Assembly: GCF_036192275.1 (NCBI RefSeq)
Contig: NZ_CP108088.1
Location: forward strand, 7,317,501 to 7,381,500
Source of the DNA: Streptomyces sp. NBC_00250
Lineage (GTDB): Bacteria; Actinomycetota; Actinomycetes; Streptomycetales; Streptomycetaceae
Direction of reading: 5' to 3'
DNA: 64,000 bases
Within the stretch, counting starts at the first letter, position 1; every line of letters begins with the position of its first letter. The position numbers were made by a program, and so were the translations under genes. This document shows positions 1 through 7,303 of this stretch, in pieces. The notes beneath the pieces are model-generated. The model was not told the DNA's origin and ran no database searches. It saw only the letters and a list, made by a program, of their open reading frames with translations.

Positions 1-2
1 AG

Positions 3-641
3 CTGGTCCAGGGCCGGCAGCCCCTGGAGGCCGGACTCGCCGAACTCCCGGCAGCGGTCGGCGCGGTCACGGCCGGTCTGATCGCGGGTCTGGTGGCCCG
101 TCGCTTCTCCGTACGGTCCGTGGTGGCCGGCGGTCTCGCGGCGGTCGGCCTCTCGCTCGCCGTCCTGACGACGCTCGACCAGCACACCGGCTACCCGCTG
201 CTCGGTGCGGCCCTGCTCGTCGTGGGTGTGGGTGCGGGCTTCGCCTTCACCGTCACCGCCGACGTGATCCTCTCCAGCGTCCCGAAGGAACAGGCCGGAT
301 CCGCCTCCGCGGTCTCCGAGACCGCATACGAACTGGGTGCGGCGCTCGGCATCGCCGTCCTCGGTTCGATCGTCACCGGTGTCTACCGGGACTTCGCCAC
401 CCCGGCCGATGTCCCCTCCGAGATCGCGTCCGCCGCGCACGAGTCGCTCGGCGGCGCGGTCGAGGCGTCCGGCGCCCTCGCCCCGGACACGGCGACGGCC
501 CTGGTGTCGGCCGCCCAGGAGGCCTTCGTCGACGGCCTGCGGATCGCGGCGGGCGTCGGCGCGGCGGTCCTCCTCGCGACGGCGGTCGCGGCCTGGTTCC
601 TGCTCAGGGGCCAGAAGCTGGAGGACGGCGTCGAGCACTGA
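3..641 (+). CDS. MFS drug exporter, DHA2 type, C-terminal part (5' end outside window)
   Basis: C-terminal ~212 residues of a major facilitator superfamily exporter, probably a proton-coupled multidrug pump of the 14-helix DHA2 type in the cytoplasmic membrane. The frame is already open at the window edge, so the start is missing. About four hydrophobic helices are visible. The stretch SAVSETAYELGAALGIAVLG resembles the late-helix motif of QacA/SmvA/EmrB-like pumps. The last helix (AAVLLATAVAAWFLLRG) is followed by a short polar tail. The substrate cannot be read from this part. A perfect hairpin terminator follows 13 nt after the stop. Confidence 0.85.
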   Translation: MVQGRQPLEAGLAELPAAVGAVTAGLIAGLVARRFSVRSVVAGGLAAVGLSLAVLTTLDQHTGYPLLGAALLVVGVGAGFAFTVTADVILSSVPKEQAGSASAVSETAYELGAALGIAVLGSIVTGVYRDFATPADVPSEIASAAHESLGGAVEASGALAPDTATALVSAAQEAFVDGLRIAAGVGAAVLLATAVAAWFLLRGQKLEDGVEH

Positions 642-654
642 CGCCCGGCGGACA

Positions 655-698
655 TGACGGTGCCCCGTACGGCCGAGCGGCCGTACGGGGCACCGTCA
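655..698. terminator. Bidirectional terminator between MFS gene and plsC-like gene
   Basis: Perfect 20-bp stem (655-674 with 679-698) closed by the tetraloop gagc. It lies between the convergent exporter and acyltransferase genes, so it can end transcripts from both sides. Confidence 0.85.
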
Positions 699-745
699 CG
701 TGTGCGCGGGGCCGGGCGGCCCCGGGAACTGCGCGGCCCGGGGGA

Positions 746-1417
746 CTACGCGGCCTTCGCCTTCGTGGCGTACATGTCCACGTACTCCTGCCCGGAGAGC
801 CGCATGACCTCGGCCATCACCGAGTCCGTCACCGCCCGCAGCACATAGCGGTCGCGGTCCATCCCGTCGTACCGCGAGAACTCCATCGCCTCGCCGAAGC
901 GGACCGTCACCTTGCCCGGACGCGGGAAGCCCGCGCCGCCCGGCTGGATCTTGTCGGTGCCGATCATCGCGAACGGGATCACCGGCGCGCCCGTCATCAG
1001 GGTGAGTCGCGCGATGCCCGTACGGCCCCGGTACAGCCGGCCGTCGGGGGAGCGAGTGCCCTCCGGGTAGATCGAGAAGATCTTGCCCTCTTCGAGGACC
1101 CGACGGCCGGTCATCAGGGCCGCCACACCGCCGCGGCCGCCGTCCCGGTCCACCGGGATCATGCCGACGCTGGTGAAGAACCAGGCCATCGCCCGGCCCT
1201 TGACGCCCTTGCCCGTCACGTACTCGTCCTTGCCGATGAAGTGGACCGGACGGTCCAGGCAGATCGGCATGATCATCGAGTCGATGAAGGTCAGGTGGTT
1301 GCCCGCGAGGATGACGGGACCGGTCCCCGGGATGTTCTCGGCGCCCTCCACGCGGGGGCGGAACATCAGGCGCATGACCGGCCCGAGCACTGCCTTGATG
1401 ATCGCGAGACGGGACAA
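746..1417 (-). CDS. 1-acyl-sn-glycerol-3-phosphate acyltransferase family protein (PlsC-like)
   Basis: Membrane-associated acyltransferase of the PlsC/LPLAT family (223 aa), which transfers an acyl chain to lysophosphatidic acid or a related lysophospholipid. The catalytic HX4D box is NHLTFID (His41, Asp46). The substrate-binding block is YPEGTRSPDG (residues ~117-126). The N-terminus has a hydrophobic amphipathic stretch and no clear signal peptide. The start is a rare TTG, supported by a good ribosome site (GGAGGA) 6 nt upstream and no better ATG. Streptomyces carry several PlsC paralogues, so the exact acyl acceptor is not decided. It is convergent with the exporter and divergent from the phosphodiesterase gene. 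Confidence 0.88.
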   Translation of the reverse strand: MSRLAIIKAVLGPVMRLMFRPRVEGAENIPGTGPVILAGNHLTFIDSMIMPICLDRPVHFIGKDEYVTGKGVKGRAMAWFFTSVGMIPVDRDGGRGGVAALMTGRRVLEEGKIFSIYPEGTRSPDGRLYRGRTGIARLTLMTGAPVIPFAMIGTDKIQPGGAGFPRPGKVTVRFGEAMEFSRYDGMDRDRYVLRAVTDSVMAEVMRLSGQEYVDMYATKAKAA

Positions 1418-1502
1418 CGGTTCCTCCGGTGGGACGCGGGTCAGTCGAGCTGACGGTGCAGCTGGCGACGATACTCGCGGGTCACGCCCGTGCGCACATC
1501 GG

Positions 1503-1557
1503 GTTCACCGAGTGGATACGCAGTGTTGACGTGTGTTTCCGCCATGTTCGGCGTAGG
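1503..1557 (+). promoter_or_regulatory. PHO-box-like array of 11-nt direct repeats upstream of glpQ
   Basis: Five consecutive 11-nt units can be aligned from 1503 (gttcaccgagt, ggatacgcagt, gttgacgtgtg, then two degenerate units). The first matches the GTTCACC core of Streptomyces PhoP direct-repeat units exactly, and the third matches in part. The array lies 80-135 nt before the glpQ start. Phosphate (PhoP) control of Streptomyces glpQ genes is established knowledge; that this array is the site is inference. Confidence 0.45.
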
Positions 1558-1637
1558 TCTGCCGCCCGTAGGGCCCCGATGCCTAGCGTCGGGGGCACCC
1601 GTCGACAGGTGCGGGACATGACACAGGAGGACACCAC

Positions 1638-2840
1638 ATGACCCAGGGCGAACGCCGGATCCCGGCCCGGCGCACGGTTCTCGGAGCGGCGGGCGCCACC
1701 GTCCTCGGCGCCTCCACGGCCCTCGCCGCGGGCAGCGGCGTGGCACAGGCGGCGGCGTCGGGGACCGCCGAGGTCCCGTCCGCGGCGTCGGGCCGGAGTC
1801 ACGGTCACGGCCGCGGCTACCGCTCCCTGCCCGTCCCCACCGTCATCGCCCACCGCGGCGCCAGCGGCTACCGCCCCGAGCACACCCTCGGCTCCTACCG
1901 GCACGCCCTGGACCTCGGGGCCCACGTCATCGAGCAGGACCTCGTCCCCACCAAGGACGGGCACCTCGTCTGCCGCCACGAGAACGACATCACCGGCACG
2001 ACCGACGTCGCCGACCACCCCGAGTTCGCCTCCCGGAAGACCACCAAGAGCGTCGACGGCGTCTCCCTCACCGGCTGGTTCACCGAGGACTTCACGCTCG
2101 CCGAGCTCAAGTCCCTCCGGGCCAAGGAGCGCATTCCGGCCGTCCGCCAGGAGAACACCCTCTACGACGGCCGCTGGACGATCCCCACCTTCGAGGAGGT
2201 GCTGCGCTGGGCCGAGGAGGAGGGCCGTCGCCGGGGCCGCGAGATCTGGCTGCACGTCGAGACCAAGCACCCCACGTACTTCCGCTCCCTCGGCCTGGGC
2301 CTGGAGGAGCGCCTCGCCAAGCTGCTGCGCCGGTACGGCCGCCACCGCGCGAACTCCCCGGTCTTCCTCCAGTCCTTCGAGCCCGGCAGCATCCAGCGGC
2401 TCGCGAAGCTGGTGGACTCGCCGGGAGTGGTGCTGCTCTCCGGCGCGAGCAGCCGCCCCTGGGACTTCGTCCAGGCAGGGGACCCGCGCACGGTCGCCGA
2501 CCTGGTCACGCCCGAGGGCCTGCGCTGGATCGCCTCGTACGCCAAGGGCATCGGACCCACCCTCGACCTGGTGATCCCCAAGGACGCGAGCGGCCGCCTC
2601 GGCGACCCGACCACCCTGGTCCGCGACGCGCACGCGGAGGGCCTGATCCTCCACCCGTACACCCACCGCAACGAGAACTCCTTCCTGCCCGCGGACTTCC
2701 GCAGGGGCACGGACCCGACGGCGTACGGGGACTCCTTCGGGGCCCTGAAGCGGTACCTGGAGACGGGGATCGACGGCATCTTCTCCGACAACCCGGACAC
2801 CGCCCTGCTGGGCGCGGCGGACTTCACCGCCCGCGGCTGA
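1638..2840 (+). CDS. glpQ: Tat-exported glycerophosphodiester phosphodiesterase
   Basis: Secreted enzyme that hydrolyses glycerophosphodiesters to glycerol-3-phosphate plus an alcohol, used to scavenge phosphate and glycerol from phospholipid head groups and possibly teichoic acids. The N-terminus has a twin-arginine signal (PARRTVLGAAG, residues 9-19) with likely cleavage after VAQA near residue 38. The GDPD catalytic residues are visible: H72-R73 in VIAHRGASGYRPEHT, E99 and D101 in EQD, and H114 in CRHEND. The length (400 aa) is normal for this family. The start ATG is preceded by a strong AGGAGG 7 nt upstream. The upstream repeat array suggests phosphate control. In S. coelicolor I recall a glpQ1 gene in this same neighbourhood. 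Confidence 0.93.
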   Translation: MTQGERRIPARRTVLGAAGATVLGASTALAAGSGVAQAAASGTAEVPSAASGRSHGHGRGYRSLPVPTVIAHRGASGYRPEHTLGSYRHALDLGAHVIEQDLVPTKDGHLVCRHENDITGTTDVADHPEFASRKTTKSVDGVSLTGWFTEDFTLAELKSLRAKERIPAVRQENTLYDGRWTIPTFEEVLRWAEEEGRRRGREIWLHVETKHPTYFRSLGLGLEERLAKLLRRYGRHRANSPVFLQSFEPGSIQRLAKLVDSPGVVLLSGASSRPWDFVQAGDPRTVADLVTPEGLRWIASYAKGIGPTLDLVIPKDASGRLGDPTTLVRDAHAEGLILHPYTHRNENSFLPADFRRGTDPTAYGDSFGALKRYLETGIDGIFSDNPDTALLGAADFTARG

Positions 2841-2851
2841 GTCCGGACACC

Positions 2852-2880
2852 CGTGCGGGTCCGGCCATCGGGCCCGCACG
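2852..2880 (+). terminator. Weak hairpin after glpQ
   Basis: An 8-bp stem (cgtgcggg with cccgcacg) around a 13-nt loop, 12 nt after the stop codon. It is the only hairpin in the short gap before the next gene and is a modest terminator candidate. Confidence 0.4.
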
Positions 2881-2938
2881 ACCTCCTCCCGGGTGGTTTA
2901 CGCCCCGTACCGCAACCACGCCCGCGTGCCCCGGCATC

Positions 2939-3571
2939 GTGCGGTTCATGACCACCCCCGGCATCACCGCCCCCGGCACCACCACCTCCGGCACCACGAC
3001 CCTCGACGACACCGCCGCCCCCGCCGTCGACGACACCGCCACCCCCGGGCTCCTCGCCGCCCTCGCCCCGCTGCTCGCCGCCGAGTCGGACGCCGAGGCG
3101 CCGGCCGCCGGAGTCGACCCGGGCGACCTGGAACAGGCCGTCTGGCTCCGTCTCCTGGAGCAGCTCAAGGAGACGGGGGCCGCCCCCGAGCGCCCCGCCG
3201 AATGGCTGCGCCGCGCCGTCCGCGCGGAGGCCCGCCGTGCCCGCAGGACCAGCGACCGCGAGCGCCCCTACCGGGACGAACCCGCCCAGGATCCGGGCGG
3301 CTCCGGGCCCCACGGCTCCCCGGAACACTCGCTGATGGTCGCCGAGGGCAGCCGCACCCTGCGCGCCGCCGTCACCAGGACGCCCGGCCGCTGCCCCCGG
3401 GTGCTGACCGCGATGCTCGATCCCGAGGACCCCACGTACCGGGAAATCGCAGGAGAGTTGGGTATCTCACAGGGCAGTCTGGGGCCGATGCGTTCCCGTT
3501 GCCTGGGATGCCTGCGCAGAATGCTGGCTGCAGAGGTTCCCGCCCCCGGCCGACGGGGAAGGGTGCGGTAA
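2939..3571 (+). CDS. Sigma-70-family (ECF-like) sigma factor-like protein
   Basis: Probable transcription factor of about 207-210 aa with two sigma-like parts. A helical segment (LEQAVWLRLLEQLKE, residues ~62-76, then an Arg-rich helix) resembles region 2. A C-terminal helix-turn-helix (TYREIAGELGISQGSLGPMR, residues ~168-187) resembles region 4.2, which would read the -35 element. The first ~45 residues are a Thr/Pro-rich low-complexity arm. No anti-sigma factor gene is adjacent, which is unusual for an ECF factor. The start is uncertain: GTG here or ATG at 2948, neither with a good ribosome site. A GNAT gene follows 4 nt downstream and is probably co-transcribed. Confidence 0.72.
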   Translation: MRFMTTPGITAPGTTTSGTTTLDDTAAPAVDDTATPGLLAALAPLLAAESDAEAPAAGVDPGDLEQAVWLRLLEQLKETGAAPERPAEWLRRAVRAEARRARRTSDRERPYRDEPAQDPGGSGPHGSPEHSLMVAEGSRTLRAAVTRTPGRCPRVLTAMLDPEDPTYREIAGELGISQGSLGPMRSRCLGCLRRMLAAEVPAPGRRGRVR

Positions 3572-3575
3572 ACCG

Positions 3576-4106
3576 ATGATCGACCAGATGAGCGGGAGGC
3601 GTGCACACATGGGCCTGAGTGTGACCATCTCAGCGGCGGATGCGCAGGACGCGGAGCACATCCTGAAGCTGCAGTACCTCTGCTACCAGAGCGAGGCGGA
3701 GCTCTACGGGGACTGGTCCATCGAACCGCTCACCCAGTCGCTCGACGCCCTGCGCGCCGAACTGGCCGAGGGGCACGGTCTGGTGGCCCGGCTCGGTGAC
3801 GAGGTCGTCGCCTCCGTACGGGCCCGGCTCGACGAGGACGGCACGGTACGGATCGCCAAGCTGATCGTGCACCCGCGCATGCAGCGCCACGGCCTCGGCG
3901 GCCGGCTCCTCGACGGCATCGAGCGCCACTTCGCGTCCGCTGCGGAGCAGCTCCCCGCCCCGTCCGCCAAGCGCTTCCAGCTCTTCACCGGCCACCGCAG
4001 CGAGGGCAACCTGCGCCTCTACCGCAGCAAGGGGTACGCGCAGGTCGCCACCCGCGAGCTCGGCCCCAGGCTCACCCTGGTGACCCTGGAGAAGGCCGCC
4101 GCCTGA
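3576..4106 (+). CDS. GNAT-family N-acetyltransferase
   Basis: Single-domain acetyl-CoA-dependent acetyltransferase (176 aa, or 165 if it starts at ATG 3609, residue 12). The acetyl-CoA-binding motif A is clear: RIAKLIVHPRMQRHGLGGRL, with the Q/RxxGxG/A core as RHGLGG. A late motif (GNLRLYRSKGYAQV) is the typical GNAT helix that closes the active site. The acceptor substrate cannot be inferred. It starts 4 nt after the sigma-like gene, so the two likely form an operon. It ends 1 nt from the stop codon of the convergent membrane-protein gene. Confidence 0.85.
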   Translation: MIDQMSGRRAHMGLSVTISAADAQDAEHILKLQYLCYQSEAELYGDWSIEPLTQSLDALRAELAEGHGLVARLGDEVVASVRARLDEDGTVRIAKLIVHPRMQRHGLGGRLLDGIERHFASAAEQLPAPSAKRFQLFTGHRSEGNLRLYRSKGYAQVATRELGPRLTLVTLEKAAA

Positions 4107-4118
4107 CTCAGGCGGCGG
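4096..4118. terminator. Palindrome containing both stop codons of convergent genes
   Basis: Perfect inverted repeat with 11-nt arms (4096-4106 and 4108-4118) around one central base. Each arm encodes the last residues and the TGA stop of one of two convergent genes, so this hairpin would be a shared terminator made of coding sequence. Confidence 0.6.
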
Positions 4119-4542
4119 TGAGGGTCCGCGACCGGCGCAGCCACCAGATGCCGGTCAGCGGAAGCAGGACCGGAATGAAGAGATAGCCGTAGCCGTAGTC
4201 CGACCAGACCGTCGCGTCCGGGAAGGCGGACGGCTCGACCAGCGTCCAGGTCCCGACGATCAGCACGCCCGCGAGCTCGGCGGCGCAGCACACCAGCGCC
4301 GCCCTGCGGGCCGTCTCCCCGCCCCGCACCAGGGTGTAGGTGATGAAGGCGTAGACGACGGCGGCCACCGCCGACAGGGCGTACGCGAGCGGCGCCCGGT
4401 CGAACTCGGTGGCGATCTGGTAGATCGAGCGGGAGACCGCGCCGACCGACATCACGCCGTACAGCCAGACCAGCAGGATGCCGGGGCCCGTGACGAGACG
4501 GGTCTTCGCGCCCCGTGCGGCCTTTTCCTGCGTCTCGGTCAT
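4108..4542 (-). CDS. Small integral membrane protein, four helices
   Basis: Unrecognised membrane protein of 144 aa with four predicted helices (GILLVWLYGVMSVGAVSRS, LAYALSAVAAVVYAFITYTL, AALVCCAAELAGVLIVGTW, YLFIPVLLPLTGIWWLRRS) and short charged ends. I choose the ATG giving MTETQEKA rather than the longer open frame, because the extension is Arg/Gly-rich and runs into the preceding gene. The acidic loop PDATVWSDYGYGY between helices 3 and 4 looks conserved-like but has no known meaning to me. It starts 2 nt after the next membrane gene on the same strand, so the pair is co-transcribed and may form a complex. Confidence 0.75.
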   Translation of the reverse strand: MTETQEKAARGAKTRLVTGPGILLVWLYGVMSVGAVSRSIYQIATEFDRAPLAYALSAVAAVVYAFITYTLVRGGETARRAALVCCAAELAGVLIVGTWTLVEPSAFPDATVWSDYGYGYLFIPVLLPLTGIWWLRRSRTLTAA

Positions 4543-4544
4543 GG

Positions 4545-4907
4545 TCAGCCCACCGTCCAGATGTCGTAGAGACGCACTTCGAGCACGGCCAGGACGACCG
4601 CGCCGGCGGCCACCGTGGCCGAACCCCACCGGCTGCGCTCCGCGAGCGACATGAACCCGGCGATGGGCACCGCGCACAGGGCCCCGAGCAGATAGGCGAC
4701 GAAGATCGTCGCGCCCTCCTCGGCCTTCTCGCCGCGCGTCAGCTGCACGATCCCGACGATCAGCTGGACCAGGACGAGGAAGGACACCACGGCCATGCCG
4801 ATGAAGTGCCAGTCCTTGGTCGACTGGTCACGGAAGGCGGCGTAGCCGCACCAGGCGGCGAGGGCGAGCGCGGCCACGGAGACCGCGACCGTCAGGGCGT
4901 CAAGCAT
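4545..4907 (-). CDS. Small integral membrane protein, four helices
   Basis: Unrecognised 120-aa membrane protein, first gene of a two-gene operon. It has four hydrophobic segments (ALTVAVSVAALALAAWCGYA, FIGMAVVSFLVLVQLIVGIV, TIFVAYLLGALCAVPIAGFM, VAAGAVVLAVLEVRLYDIWT). A short polar loop (TRGEKAEEG) separates helices 2 and 3. The start at ATG 4907 (MLDALTVAV) gives a helix right at the N-terminus; the longer open frame upstream has no membrane-protein character. The topology matches its downstream neighbour in size and helix number, so the two may be partners. No function can be named. Confidence 0.72.
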   Translation of the reverse strand: MLDALTVAVSVAALALAAWCGYAAFRDQSTKDWHFIGMAVVSFLVLVQLIVGIVQLTRGEKAEEGATIFVAYLLGALCAVPIAGFMSLAERSRWGSATVAAGAVVLAVLEVRLYDIWTVG

Positions 4908-5478
4908 GCGCCCGAGGGTATTACGGTCCGAAAGGCCCGATGCGCTCGCCCCCCGCGCCGCCGCCGCGGCCACGCGCGCGGACCGTGGCCTTGGCCACAG
5001 CCGGCGTCCGTGACGTCCCCGCCGGACCCCCACGGGTCCCGGTGAGGGTGCGCGTCCCCGCAGGCTACACAGGGAGAGCGAGCGGAACGAGGGCCTCCGA
5101 AGTGTCCGCATGACGTCTCAATGCCGTCCGCTATTCGGACAGCCCCCTTTCGTTCGCACCTGCGCATGCTTTACTTGCAGACATGACCACGACGAGCAGC
5201 CGCACCCTTGCGACCGAGGCGATCCCCACGCCCGGTGCTCGTTGTATGTGTCGAATGTGCGCCTTCTGAGGGCCCCCGCCTGAGTCTCGCGCCCCGAAGC
5301 GAGACCGACGGCTGTGCCGTTCCTCCCGCCTTCCGGCGATGGACCGTGCCCGCCCCGCGCACCGCCGAGACTCCCGGCCACCCGGCCGGAGCGGCCTCCG
5401 TGCGCCTGACTGTCCGAAGACGAATGCCCCGTGCACGACGGACCCCGCGTCGCGCACTCGACAGTGACGGAAACCCCT
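4908..5478. other. Intergenic and leader region before metN
   Basis: About 570 nt between divergent operons. The left half (4908-5110) holds the upstream region of the two membrane-protein genes and no supported ORF. The right half holds the Cys/Met leader ORF, a 7-bp hairpin (gtctcgc 5284-5290 with gcgagac 5299-5305) and further GC-rich segments that can pair up to the metN start. No SAM riboswitch core is recognisable. Confidence 0.6.
5183..5269 (+). CDS. Leader peptide with CMCRMC motif, putative attenuator
   Basis: A 28-codon ORF reading MTTTSSRTLATEAIPTPGAR followed by CMCRMCAF and TGA. It packs three Cys and two Met codons into the six codons 21-26, very close to its stop. There is no ribosome site before the ATG, which suits a leaderless transcript starting at or near it. 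A hairpin lies 15 nt after the stop. The arrangement matches the logic of translation-dependent attenuators: ribosome stalling on Cys (or Met) codons when the amino acid is scarce would change the downstream RNA fold and raise metNIQ expression. Poly-cysteine leaderless ORFs acting this way are known in mycobacteria; the role here is inferred. Confidence 0.6.
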   Translation: MTTTSSRTLATEAIPTPGARCMCRMCAF

Positions 5479-6546
5479 GTGATCACCACTTCGGGCCTGA
5501 CCAAGGTCTACGAGTCGCGCGGCCGCCAGGTCACCGCTCTGGACGGTGTCGACCTCCACGTCCGCGAGGGCGAGGTGTTCGGCGTGATCGGCCAGAGCGG
5601 CGCCGGCAAGTCCTCGCTCATCCGCTGCGTCAACCTCCTGGAGCGTCCCACCTCCGGCACCGTGACCGTCGACGGCGTCGACCTCACCGCACTCGCCGGC
5701 AAGGGCCGCCGGGCGGGCAAGGACCTGCGCCGGGCGCGCAGCAGCATCGGCATGGTCTTCCAGCACTTCAACCTGTTGTCCTCCCGCACGGTGAAGGACA
5801 ACATCGAACTTCCCCTGGAGATCCTGGGCGTCTCCGGTGCCGAGCGCTCCCGCCGCGCCCTCGAACTCCTCGACCTGGTCGGCCTCGCCGACAAGGCCAA
5901 GTCCTACCCCGGCCAGCTCTCCGGCGGTCAGAAGCAGCGCGTCGGCATCGCCCGCGCCCTCGCCGGCAAGCCCAAGGTCCTGCTCTCCGACGAGGCCACC
6001 AGCGCCCTCGACCCGGAGACCACCCGCTCCATCCTCCAGCTGCTGCGCGACCTCAACCAGCAGCTCGGCCTCACCGTCCTGCTCATCACCCACGAGATGG
6101 ACGTCGTGAAGACGATCTGCGACTCCGCCGCGCTCATGCAGCACGGCCGCGTCGTCGAGTCCGGCACCGTCGGCGAACTGCTCGCCACCCCCGGCTCCCA
6201 GCTGGCGGCCGAGCTCTTCCCGGTCAGCGGCGCCCACACCGGCCCCGACCGCACGGTCGTCGACGTCACCTTCCACGGCGACGCCGCGACCCAGCCCGTC
6301 ATCTCGCAGCTCTCCCGCACGTACAACATCGACATCTCGATCCTCGGGGCGGCGATGGACACCGTCGGCGGCAAGCAGATCGGCCGGATGCGGATCGAGC
6401 TGCCCGGGCGGTACGAGGACAACGTCGTCCCGGTCGGCTTCCTGCGCGAGCAGGGCCTCCAGGTCGAGGTCGTCGAGGAGACGCTCACCGAAGAAACGGT
6501 TGTCCAGGACGCGGCGACCCTGCTCGTGAAGGAAGGTGCCAAGTGA
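5479..6546 (+). CDS. metN: Methionine ABC transporter ATP-binding protein
   Basis: Cytoplasmic ATPase of the MetNIQ importer, which takes up D/L-methionine and related compounds. The ABC domain shows Walker A GQSGAGKSS (residues ~39-47), signature LSGGQKQR (~147-154), Walker B VLLSDEATSALD and the H-loop LLITHEMD. The C-terminal ~90 residues form the NIL domain, which binds methionine and mediates trans-inhibition in MetN proteins. The start is uncertain among in-frame GTG codons at 5431, 5464 and 5479; I use the last because family members typically begin MITTSGLTKVY, though it lacks a good ribosome site. The stop overlaps the metI start (GTGA). Confidence 0.93.
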   Translation: MITTSGLTKVYESRGRQVTALDGVDLHVREGEVFGVIGQSGAGKSSLIRCVNLLERPTSGTVTVDGVDLTALAGKGRRAGKDLRRARSSIGMVFQHFNLLSSRTVKDNIELPLEILGVSGAERSRRALELLDLVGLADKAKSYPGQLSGGQKQRVGIARALAGKPKVLLSDEATSALDPETTRSILQLLRDLNQQLGLTVLLITHEMDVVKTICDSAALMQHGRVVESGTVGELLATPGSQLAAELFPVSGAHTGPDRTVVDVTFHGDAATQPVISQLSRTYNIDISILGAAMDTVGGKQIGRMRIELPGRYEDNVVPVGFLREQGLQVEVVEETLTEETVVQDAATLLVKEGAK

Positions 6547-7211
6547 CCTGGTCCGAGATGCAGCCACTGCTGGAGCAGGGCACCGTCGACACCCTCTACA
6601 TGGTCCTCTGGGCCACCGTCGTCACCGTGCTCGGCGGCCTGCCGCTCGGCATCCTCCTCGTCCTCACGGACAAGGGCGGACTGCTGCAGAACCTGCCGGT
6701 GAACAAGGTCGTCGGTGCGATCGTGAACATCGGGCGTTCGCTGCCGTTCATCATCCTGCTGATCGCCCTGATCCCGTTCACCACCCTCGTCGTCGGCACC
6801 TTCATCGGCCCGACCGCGATGATCGTGCCCCTCGCCATCGGCGCCATCCCCTTCTTCGCGCGCCTCGTCGAGACCTCGATCCGCGAGGTCGACCACGGGC
6901 TCGTCGAAGCCGTCCAGTCCATGGGCGGCGGCATCCCCACCATCGTCCGCAAGGTGCTGCTCCCGCAGGCCCTGCCCTCGCTGATCTCGGGCGTCACCAC
7001 CACGGTCATCGTCCTCATCGGCTACTCCGCGATGGCCGGCGCGGTCGGCGGCGAGGGCCTCGGCTCCAAGGCCGTCACCTACGGATACCAGCGCTTCGAC
7101 ACCACGTTCATGCTCGTCACCGTGGTCGTCCTGGTCCTGATCGTGACCGTCGTCCAGCTCATCGGCGACGGAGTCGTACGACTCCTCGCCCGCCGGGGCC
7201 GTACCGCGTAA
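6543..7211 (+). CDS. metI: Methionine ABC transporter permease
   Basis: Integral-membrane permease of the methionine importer (222 aa), forming the channel as a homodimer with MetN on the inside and MetQ delivering substrate outside. About five helices are visible, starting with TLYMVLWATVVTVLGGLPLG. The EAA-type coupling loop that docks on the ATPase reads LVEAVQSMGGGIPTIVRKVL (residues ~120-139). The GTG start overlaps the metN stop by 4 nt, so translation is coupled; the ORF can be extended far upstream but that part is a shadow of metN. Confidence 0.93.
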   Translation: MTWSEMQPLLEQGTVDTLYMVLWATVVTVLGGLPLGILLVLTDKGGLLQNLPVNKVVGAIVNIGRSLPFIILLIALIPFTTLVVGTFIGPTAMIVPLAIGAIPFFARLVETSIREVDHGLVEAVQSMGGGIPTIVRKVLLPQALPSLISGVTTTVIVLIGYSAMAGAVGGEGLGSKAVTYGYQRFDTTFMLVTVVVLVLIVTVVQLIGDGVVRLLARRGRTA

Positions 7212-7303
7212 CGCCCCCCGGCCACCCCAGACTTCGTCCTTCGAAGAACAGCCCGGACTTGTTGTCCAGGCGACCACCGCTCCACCGGAAAGAGGCACTC
7301 TTC

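Noticed and set aside
5270..5478. SAM riboswitch upstream of metN
   Set aside because: No SAM-I or SAM-IV-like core is recognisable; the leader ORF gives a better explanation for control.
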